A DNA stretch of 64,000 nt, taken from positions 229,026,739 to 229,090,738 of the forward strand of contig CM061919.1 of NCBI GenBank assembly GCA_031002005.1, in the 5' to 3' direction. A model generated the notes under the pieces. That model saw nothing but the letters and a program-made list of their open reading frames with translations, was not told the origin of the DNA and did no database searches. A program made the translations under genes and the position numbers. Below are positions 55,896 through 64,000 of the stretch, piece after piece. How positions within the stretch are numbered: position 1 is the stretch's first letter; each line of letters begins with the position of its first letter. The DNA is from Vandiemenella viatica (taxonomy: Eukaryota; Arthropoda; Insecta; Orthoptera; Morabidae).

Positions 55896-55964
55896 CGTGA
55901 AGTGCGCAGGCGCCAGAACGTTCTGCGCATGCGCAATGGACGTTTTGCGCATGCGCACTTCACG
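55896..55964. repeat. Hairpin with two NRF1-type palindromes
   Basis: CGTGAAGTGCGCA at the left and TGCGCACTTCACG at the right form inverted arms. Inside lie two perfect TGCGCATGCGCA palindromes (55924-55935, 55946-55957), which match the NRF1/Ewg binding site. It could be a small palindromic repeat or a promoter element; no gene is seen next to it. Confidence 0.45.
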
Positions 55965-56443
55965 ATACATTGACGAAAGCAGCTATGATAGTGTACGGTG
56001 TCACTTAACCTCAAGTAGTGAGTACTCGGTAACCGGCTGAGCTAGTTCGAGTTACAATCATGTCTGAATATATGTGTTTTATGAATATACCTAAACTGCA
56101 TCAAAAAGCTTAAATTGCTTAAATTCTAACTGAAAATCGTGTAACGATGCCAGACGGAATATTTACATCCGGAGGAGTCACCACTTTTAGTTAATTTTTT
56201 TTCCATTACTTGCTTTTAGCTTATTTCTGTTCGTTTGATGTAGATGCTTTCCTTATCCCGAAAAAGTATACTATGTTCTTCCTAATGATACATAGCATTT
56301 CATGTAGATCGGTTAAGTCATTGAGTCTGAAAACGAACCAACAGAGCCACTTTCACATTTATATTAGTGTAGAGTCTCAACTGTACTGTCCAGAGTTTCA
56401 ACTGTACTGTATAATGAACCATTATAATCTATTATGTCGAGAG

Positions 56444-56652
56444 CAGTACCGGATTAACAACGTAGCAGGAGGTAGCAAATGCTACGGGCCTCGCGCCTTC
56501 TAGGGGGCCTCGCGTCTCCTAGGGGGGCCCCGCACCTCGGCTAGATGGGCAACCTTTTTTTTTTAGTTCTACAATTTTCCCCCGGACGGCAAAAATGAAG
56601 GGACCCTTCTTCACATTTGCTACGGGCCCCGCGCTGTCTTAATCCGGCCCTG
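56444..56652. mobile_element. 209-bp non-autonomous hAT with exact 8-bp duplication
   Basis: Left end CAGTACCGGATTAAC, right end GTCTTAATCCGGCCCTG: inverted repeats. Subterminal AGCAAATGCTACGGGCC is mirrored by ACATTTGCTACGGGCCCCGC-type sequence. The flanking duplication is GTCGAGAG (56436-56443, 56653-56660), exact. No coding sequence. Confidence 0.88.
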
Positions 56653-56689
56653 GTCGAGAGCCCATTTTGAGTGCATTTATCTTATCTGG

Positions 56690-56960
56690 TGAGTTTTTTT
56701 TGTTTTTTAAAAAAAAATTATATAATTACATGCTCTTGTGGCAATTTCCCTAAACACCCATTTTTATCCTTTCTTCCACCCTCCTACTTTTGCCTTCTAC
56801 TAATTTGAACTTAAAATTCTTCATTGTTTTTTGTTAATTAGTCGTTTCTCTTGGTAATTATTCTAATCCCTGACACCCTTCCCTACGAAAGAAAATTTTT
56901 CACACCTGTATGCTCGAAATTGGTCTGAATTCCAGGGATACGCTATGCCAGCCGATACGA
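56690..56960 (-). mobile_element. LINE-B 3' end
   Basis: ACATGCTCTTGTGGCAATTT and, further on, AATTATTCTAATCCCTGACA and CCTACGAAAGAAAATTTTTC follow the same order as in the copy at 42735-42970. Coding part missing. Confidence 0.55.
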
Positions 56961-57139
56961 AACTAAAATCTCGCTCAGGCATTATAAATTTTGCTGTCTC
57001 TCTCCTCGATTAATATAAATACCTAATTTACATTAATGGCTCTTATTAAAATATTAAATGTTATATATGATTTGAATTATCATCTTAAGAGTTTTTTAGT
57101 TATAAATATGAACAGCATGTGTACGCTAATAGCGAGGCA

Positions 57140-57400
57140 TTACTTGTCTTAACGCGTTCCAGATGGTAACCTTCACCCAGACCTGTAGAGTGATGTGCCT
57201 CATAGCGAAGCGGCTGCGCGCACACAATTACGTAACGGCACCTGTAATGGGGCCGAGCCTCTGGACCGGTTGTTGCCTCCCGATCGCCGTCAGCTGTGAC
57301 CAATCACACGACCCTGTCAGCGTGGACTTAATGCTCTCATTTCTCACGTCCAGTTGTTTCTCACGCCGCGAAACGTGTTCTTCGAATTAGTGGCAGTGTA
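57140..57400. promoter_or_regulatory. CpG-rich patch with CCAAT box
   Basis: A GC-rich interval with CG dinucleotides (GCGAAGCGGCTGCGCGCAC) and GTGACCAATCACACG, a good CCAAT box (about 57296). Short frames are present on both strands. Promoter function is a guess. Confidence 0.22.
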
Positions 57401-58299
57401 AAAAATCAGATTCTCTATACAAAGAAATGTCTTTATCTTTTTTTTAAATGTCTTTCAGACTCAGCGGTCATTCAGTTAATATCGTAGTATTTACTCTCAC
57501 GTTTTTTTTTTAGTTTTCTTTTTTTCGTTTTTGTTTTTCATGTCCTCTGTTATTAGTTGCCCACAACTTAGTTCGCATTGACAGTTATTGTAAACACAAG
57601 TGTGTAATGTTACGGGATTTTATTTAGGGCTTTAATTGAGGATCTAGACGCTCTGTTACTCGTCCGGATGTAACCGATTTCACCTTCTATATACATTCAT
57701 TCAAAAGCTGGGATGATTGCTGCGTGATACCACTGACGATTATCACAGTTATTTAGAAAAAAAGAAGAATGTAAATTCCTCTCGAATTTAATTATCTGTG
57801 TACCTGATGTAGTTAAGGACGAAAATATCAGGATGAGACGTAAATTCTTACTTTCTGTTTCAAGGATTATAAGGAAACTAGAATATTCTCTTTTTAAAAA
57901 AATCTAATAATAATCATTTATTATGGGGCTGTAAGATTTTTTTTTTCTTACAAATGGTCTTCCAACCTAAAAGAATATAATTCAGAAACGACATTTTTTA
58001 ATAGGATAGATCAAGCCCCTAACTTTTCAACATTGGTACGTACGGATTACAAATGAACAAATTGTAAAAATATTTATCGATTAAGGTCAATATGAATTCG
58101 TTAATTGACCTTCGGCGAGTAATAATCGACGAGTAATAATAAATCCAATATTGCACACAAGCAAATTACCATGATATTCTGCTCTGTGCAAGTGATAGTT
58201 CGTAGTGAATACATTCTACCAAACCTACCAACTACCAAACCTACCAGTCTCAGTGCAAACCTGATGTCCAAAAAGTTTAGCACTGAAACTTCGACTATG
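57401..58299. other. AT-rich spacer, no gene
   Basis: T runs and small frames only. Confidence 0.3.
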
Positions 58300-58304
58300 A
58301 AATA

Positions 58305-58810
58305 AGAAAATTGAAATCTTCACCTTCCCAGGAAAGGAACACATTTGGTTCATTAATAACCTGTGGATTTTCCGGAAATACCGCGCTGTTTATTTGACTA
58401 ATCTTTCGGCTGACATGCGCAAGCCTTCGTCAGAGATGCTGTTTTTGTTTACATAGCAAAGAGCGCCAAGCGTCACATAATACTAAGCTGCTGACTTCCT
58501 GGAAGTTGTTCGTATTCTTCATAATTTCTGCTGCATCCTTCACTCGTCGAGGCCACCACTAGTATTCTCTCCACAGCAGCCTCGTCTCTTCAAATTTTAC
58601 AACGTGCCCGGTGTTGATGGCACGGCGAACTACGGCGGATTTGTCGCTGTTGATTTGTTTATAGTGACGGATATGTTCTTTAAGCCATCCACCACAATGC
58701 GACCAGCTACCCCGATGTAAACACCGTCACAAGTGCAGAGGTTTTCATAAACACCTGTAAGCTTGAGTGGGTGTAAACGGTGTTTCACCTTGGTTAATGA
58801 TCGGCCAAGC
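58305..58810 (-). pseudogene. Penelope-like element relic with GIY-YIG domain
   Basis: Minus strand: LTGVYENLCTCDGVYIGVAG is followed, after a one-base frameshift near 58680, by EHIRHYKQINSDKSAVVRRA and HVVKFEETRLLWREY. This is the GIY-YIG endonuclease of Penelope-like elements, which cuts the target for reverse transcription. A premature stop follows at about 58560. The frame then resumes (RVKDAAEIMKNTNNFQEVS) and closes at a TGA inside CTCTGACGAAGGC. Beyond it AGCCGAAAGATTAGTC and the end GAAGATTTCAATTTTC are terminal-repeat sequence. The reverse transcriptase is missing. Not functional. Confidence 0.75.
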
Positions 58811-58890
58811 TTACAGTGAGCCTTATTAACTGTTCACATCTCCACCAGCTTTGATAATTTTCCAATCCGGTCCGTGATACCTTGTACACA

Positions 58891-59128
58891 CCGAGCGTGG
58901 TGGCTGAGTGATAACGCTCTGTCCTCGCATTCGGGAGGACGTGACTTCGAATCCCCGACCGGGTACCCAAATTTGGGTTTTCCATGGTTTCCGCAAATCA
59001 ATCCAGGCGAATCGCGGAATGCTTCCTTCAAAAGGCCATGGCAGAATTCCTTCCAGTTTCTATTCCTCAGTCCTTCCCTGTCTCTAATGACCTAGACGTC
59101 GACGAGGCGTAAAACAAAAACAAAAAAA
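58891..59128 (+). repeat. SINE-I copy, full length
   Basis: From CCGAGCGTGGTGGCTGAGTG to GACGTCGACGAGGCGTAAAA and an A-rich tail. CCTTGTAC before and CCTTTTAC after may be a diverged target duplication. Confidence 0.88.
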
Positions 59129-59560
59129 TCCTTTTACGTATGGGAGAATGGAGAATTTCAGTGGCAAATTAGCATAATGTGATATATTCACGCCTTCGTA
59201 AACCTTCTGGTACCCACGTATCATGAGTGAACAAATCTCGCACCTGAGTAGTGGCGCCATAGTTGTAAACCTGCTCTTTTTTTTCGATATAAATAATTTT
59301 GGCATTTCTCCAAATACCTAGTTTCAATTACTGCTTGGGCACATGATTCCAGCATCTCTACAATCATTTTTCCTAAAATTAAGGATGTAATAATAGACAA
59401 ACAGAATTTGGAAAACGATATGCAAGAGGTTACTGGGCGAGTTATATGCACAGTTTCTGACACTCGGTTCATACAGATTCTGAACTCCTTATACTTAACC
59501 TGTAAGAGAAAATTTGAAGTATACACATTCATATATAGACTGCAATGCCAAGGAAATACA
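59129..59560. other. No gene recognised
   Basis: Unique sequence with small frames. Confidence 0.3.
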
Positions 59561-59599
59561 ATATTTCCGAGCGGCCCTAATGATTCAGATTACGCGAGT

Positions 59600-59750
59600 T
59601 GGACCTCTGGCGTTCACGGTCTTCCTGATGACGTCACGCCCACGCGGAAGAGGTTCAGCGGGACGGAACGGACGCCGGGGGCGGGTGAACTGGGAGGCGA
59701 AAGCAAGCGATTATCCGCCACCACGTATGTGTGTGTGTGTGTGTGTACAG
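59600..59750. promoter_or_regulatory. GC-rich patch with CRE and GC box, then GT repeat
   Basis: TGACGTCA (59629-59636) is a perfect CRE; GGGGGCGGG (about 59677) is a GC box. Both sit in a CpG-rich patch of about 120 bases. A (GT)n run of about 20 bases follows at 59727-59746. A plus frame reading through these is Arg/Gly-rich, without a domain. Confidence 0.28.
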
Positions 59751-59914
59751 CGCTTTCCCTTACAGGGAACTGGGCCGCGCTTTCCAAGTGGTTGGGAACA
59801 GTCTGCAATCTGCGATGCAGTCTCCTCTGCACACAAGAACAACCTGCCTGGTTGTCTGGCTACATTTGCATAGTCGAGCCTCAACCCCTGAAGCATTCAT
59901 CGTCCAACCTGTGG

Positions 59915-61300
59915 ATAAACCATCATCATCATCATCATCATCATCACTCTCCAGCTCCACTCTCCACTTCTTACTGTCCATGAGTAACTGATGTTCACGA
60001 ATAGTCCTCCAATCATGCCCCAAGTCTTCCAGATCCTTCTTGACTTGATCTTTCCATTTCTTTTTGTGACTTCCCACACTTCTTTTCCCTTGGATGCTCA
60101 TCTTCTTGGATGTTCTTCTTTCTTCCTTCATCCTTTGAACATGTCCATACAACCTCAGTCGAGAAAGCTGTAAGGATTTTGCCACACTGATGCTTATATC
60201 GGCCTCTACACTATTGATTTCATTGCTTACTTTGTCCTTTAGTGTTCTCTGAAACGTGGTAAGCACAAACTTCACTGCAGAGGCCTTAAGTCTACTACTG
60301 TCTCGTCGGGATAGGACACATGTTTCTAGTGCGTAAGTCAATGTGGGGATGTAATAGTTTTTTAACAGTGTATGTTTGCACTTTCTAGGCACTTTATTGT
60401 CTCACAACAGAGTCCTCACTTGGTTATGGAAGACTGCTGCATTAAAATTTCTGTTTGTAATCTCACATTTACTGGTGTTGTCTTTACTCAGGGTACTGAA
60501 AAGATATTTGGATTGCTCAACGTTTTGTACTTCCTGCCCACATTAGAAGACCCTGTACCTGTTGCCATGACCACCGTCTGATTTGTAGTCTATATTCCTC
60601 AAACAGCTTGTTCCAAGCCTCCAGCTTTCCTGCATCTCTTCTGAACTTTCATCCCGAATCATGTCATCATCAGCAAAGACTAGGCCTTTTGTTTCTTTTC
60701 CATGCATTTCTTTGAATTTCTTCAAGATGTCATCCATCAGAGCAATGAAGAGTAGGGATGACAGAGCACTGCTCTGTTGTACTACTCTTCTTGTCTTAAA
60801 CCTCGTGCTCTCTCCATTGCCTGTTTGCACACACACTTTTTTGTTTTCATACAGAATTTAAGCTAGTTGGTTAAGGATCCTGACACCTGATGCCAAATTT
60901 TTAACCTTGTAATGCTATCATAGGCTTTTTCAGCATCAAGGAAGACCATGATGATTCCAGTACCCCTTTCTAGATGTTTTCCAGTGAGCATTCTTCCTGC
61001 AAAGATCAAGTCTGTAGTGCTTCTTCCAGTATGGAACAATGTTGCTCGTCTTTCAATAAGATTTCCAGATGTCTTCGTAACCTTTTCTCAGTCACTTTTT
61101 CCAAGATCTTCAATCCATGGGACAGAAGTGCGATTCCGCGATGATTTCAGCACTTTTTTCAGTTGCCCTTTTTAAATATGGATATTACTACACCATTAGA
61201 CCAATCTCCTGGGATCTTAATGTTCTTCCAAATGGCATTTAACACAACGACTGGATCCCAGCTTAGTGTCCTTCCAGATGGCACTGCCCTATTCCTCTGC
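59915..61300 (-). pseudogene. LINE-D reverse transcriptase relic
   Basis: Minus strand, from right to left: RT pieces in several frames, then SSALSSLLFIALMDDI and the catalytic box as GLVFADDDMI (FADD at 60666-60677). Next comes YYIPTLTYALETCVLSRRDS and the C-terminal RLRLYGHVQRMKEERR, KRSVGSHKKKWKDQVKKDL. The GHVQRM...KKW.D.V..DL tail is typical of one group of animal LINE proteins. The 3' end is a (GAT)n tail (59921-59945, CAT on plus). Stops and frameshifts are present upstream, though the 3' third (59760-60392) is open. Confidence 0.75.
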
Positions 61301-63370
61301 TACAAGAAAGGTTCATTAAATACCATCTCCGATGTGCGTATGTACCGTGATCTAGTCTCCAATATTGCTTCTTCTTTTTTCAGTATGTATTATGAGTTTA
61401 TTACGTATCTTCCTTCCGTAATCATGCATTGTTAATTGATGACAACAAAATGTAAGCTCATTTACTAGGTCAGAAAAATTTATTGTTCGCTGTCTCTTCT
61501 CTTGATTGGTAGCCCGCTGAGAATGACAGTGGCCCAAAACTATCACTACGCACGGATCATTTCACCCGTCACTTCATGTTTGACAGTGAGTTGATTTCTC
61601 AGAGGTTTAATAAAAGGGTGATAATTGTTAAATTGCCAATCACTTCTACACAGTACGTTTAAATGAATGTATTTAATTATTGCAAGAACCACAAAGCTTC
61701 CAGTAAACAATAATGACGCGGATCTTTATACGATACTGAATACACAGAAGAAACATTACATTGGCTCACATATGGCGTCACTAGAACTTCTACTCTATGC
61801 CAAAGTTGACTGACACGTCTTTGCAACGCCATTACAATATATTCTCTCCCATAGCTAACAGCTGACTATTGTCTGTGACCCTTGCACCACTACCAACCTT
61901 TAAAAACTGATATACTACAAACTGTTTAAAACTACCCGCTCAAAAACTAAACAGGTTAATTATGCTGAGTATCCTTTTCTCAATTATAGTTACATATATC
62001 ATAGTAATTACTTATATGTTTATGTAATAAATGATTGGTGAAGTGAGGAAGTCACAGTATAAACTGGACATCTCCATTGCTTCCTGCCCGTAGTTTTATG
62101 TTTAACATGTTTATAGTTTCCGCTTTCTGTGATATCTATTAAGATCCCAACCCCTTTCTTTTCCTCTACGTGATTTATCGTTGTATTTTTCCTTGTATAA
62201 TCGTCCCCTGTGTAATATTTTTACGTGGTTTATGAACTATCCATCCTCTTGTTTATCAACATCAACATCAGGTTCCTCTCTTCTTCTAACCCTCTCATTC
62301 TCTCCATCCATTTAAATCACTTCTCAAACCATTCAAAGTAGTTTTATTCTCCCTTTTTGACTGATCTCGTCTCTGAAATGTAGCTGTTTACTGAGAGGAT
62401 GACTAATGTGTTGTTGTCTGTGAATTGGATCTAAAAGCTCGCTAACTGAGGAGACAGCTGCGTCGTACATTCACCTGATCGCTATTAACACTTTTTTCTT
62501 GTCGAGTTGTAGCTTATCAGCACCTAGTCTCAAAATGCGGTCCAGACCGACTTTTAGATATCGAAGCTTCTACACAGCATCATGAAGTGGAATAAAGTAC
62601 TGCAGTTGGGACAAACATATCCATGAAGCTTAAATTTTATATTTAATTCTTATATATATATATATATATCTGTTGTGGTAGGAGCGGATACGCAGATAGT
62701 ATATTTTATGCGTCTGAAACAGTCCGCGTCATCCGTGTGTATCGATGTTTGGGTTTGTTCTTGTAATTATAATGTTTAGGATTTACTGCTACATCCATTC
62801 AGCCATATATAACTAATTTCCACTAGTAATGTAGCACTGTTGTAAGCATCGTTTCTTTTATGTAAAAACCAGCACTCTCGAGTGACGGTTAGAAGTGAAT
62901 TGAGAACAATAGCCATGGAACACTGAGCACAGTATGATAATAAACTCTTTTAATTTTGTGACTTTGGAGTGCTGATATTTTAGTTAACGAGTCAAGCTAA
63001 TGGAACGGGTAACTTCTTTATCAAGAAGAAAGATCTGCATACTCTCATCACGGCGCTACATTACAAGGTCAAGGAAACACTATGTGGAACTACAAGGAAT
63101 ATTGCATAAATGAAGAACAGGTTGGCAATATTGCAGAGCGGATAATGCAGTCAGTGGGTTAAGTTGGTTAGTTGTATGTCAAGCCTTAAGGAGTTAGCTG
63201 ACGTTTTTGTTTCTTCCGTATTGTACGGTCCCCTCATTAAACAAGTGTCCGTTTGACATACTGCAACTGTTAAAGATTAAGATCTTACGTAAAGAACATT
63301 AAGACTGAAATTTACCTGGAAAAAACTGGAGAGATTTGCTAAAGTTTAGCGTGAAATGTTTGGTAGCTCC
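61301..63370. other. AT-rich spacer with (TA)n run
   Basis: A TA run lies at 62650-62669. No gene or named repeat was recognised in 2 kb. Confidence 0.3.
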
Positions 63371-63379
63371 GTTTAGGCT

Positions 63380-63830
63380 TCGGCTCTTCGTTTTCGTAAA
63401 GGATGTGAAAGTAAAAGTAAAGATCCAAGGACAGAGAGGTCAAGAACGTCAACTGATGAGCGAATTGTGTTGGACATTATTGATGAAGATGACGCCAAAC
63501 ATTGTAGTGACTTAAGGCACCAACTGCGCGCAGCAATTCATAAAAAGCGGTCTAGCCTGCTCATTCGAAAGCTGCTCATGCCTCGTGACGATACACGCTG
63601 GCTGTGACCGAATGAAAAAGGTTACCTCACCCACCATACAGTCCAGACACAAGTCCACCAGACTTCAACTTGTTTCAGAAGTTAAAGGAAACGGTCATTT
63701 CTCCAAACTGGAAGAGGTATCTACAGCGGTTACCTGGCGCTTCTTAGGAGTAGCTTCACTGGTATAAGAAATATTCAAAGAGGCTGTGAATCTAATACTG
63801 AAAAACAACCGGACTATGTGGGACTATAAT
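63380..63830 (+). pseudogene. Mariner transposase relic, central part missing
   Basis: DPRTERSRTSTDERIVLDII fits the linker after the mariner DNA-binding domain. Then, in another frame, HPPYSPDTSPPDFNLFQKLK (about 63637-63696) is the last catalytic-Asp region (Asp in PPDF) of mariner transposases. The first two catalytic Asp regions are deleted. Frameshifts and stops occur throughout. No inverted repeats were found, and the copy may extend towards the assembly gap. Confidence 0.7.
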
Positions 63831-63986
63831 GAGCTGTTACTTATATGGAATATTTGATACCAATGCGATCATTGCCTTACCTGAGGCTCCGCTACAAGGT
63901 TAAGAAAAGGATAAGGCGTGCGTGTCTAGCTGAAGTGAAGTAACAACAGTAACGTTTCATCCGTTGCGGTGCTGCAGAATGTAGGT

Positions 63987-64000
63987 NNNNNNNNNNNNNN
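63987..64000. other. Assembly gap (N)
   Basis: Fourteen N bases at the end of the window; the true sequence is unknown. Confidence 0.99.

Noticed and set aside
59760..60392. Asp-rich run in the LINE-D frame as a functional acidic tract
   Set aside because: The run of Asp is simply translation of the (GAT)n tail after the LINE stop region.

Overview
This window reads as non-coding, transposon-dominated DNA from a large animal genome, most likely an insect or other arthropod. I see no dense gene order, operons, ribosome binding sites or long cellular reading frames. I do see many copies of tRNA-derived SINEs, Jockey/CR1-type LINE fragments, Penelope-like elements with GIY-YIG domains, Helitrons, hAT elements and mariner pieces, a mix typical of insects with big genomes. 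The species cannot be fixed from the sequence alone. No complete host gene could be supported. The best candidates are one possible coding exon with a perfect splice donor (11919-12113, minus) and several GC/CpG-rich islands. The window ends in an assembly gap (63987-64000).

Layout: 1-4700 holds old fragments: SINEs, a decayed LTR copy and a perfect RFX-type X-box at 978. A young, 5'-truncated LINE with an intact reverse transcriptase frame sits at 4718-6149, flanked by an 8-bp target duplication. Next come a mariner N-terminal relic (7087), a Helitron copy made of ~168-bp tandem units (8179-8975), a long-inverted-repeat element (9867-10443), SINEs and a degraded LINE (13505-14495). Between 17 and 23.5 kb are two solo LTRs of one family. 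Each has its own 4-bp target duplication and is interrupted by a different DNA transposon: a hAT in one and a Helitron in the other. The two LTRs serve as each other's empty site, so insertion order can be read directly.

23.5-36 kb is AT-rich, with a second tandem-unit Helitron (26682-27744), SINEs and a CpG-rich patch near 33.3 kb. 36.5-39 kb has a SINE cluster and a 19-bp minisatellite with six-unit higher-order structure. 40-46.5 kb is mostly LINE remnants. One of these is split by a 268-bp fold-back insertion built of two inverted Penelope-type ends; another contains a piece of a different LINE. 47-59 kb mixes SINEs, terminal-inverted-repeat elements, CpG-rich patches and two Penelope endonuclease remnants. 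59.9-61.3 kb is another LINE relic, and 63.4-63.8 kb a decayed mariner.

There is no functional pathway here. The content is a record of successive, nested transposon insertions. The most unusual items are the fold-back Penelope-like insertion, the tandem-unit Helitron family, the higher-order minisatellite and a tRNA-head/hAT-end composite repeat seen at two loci.
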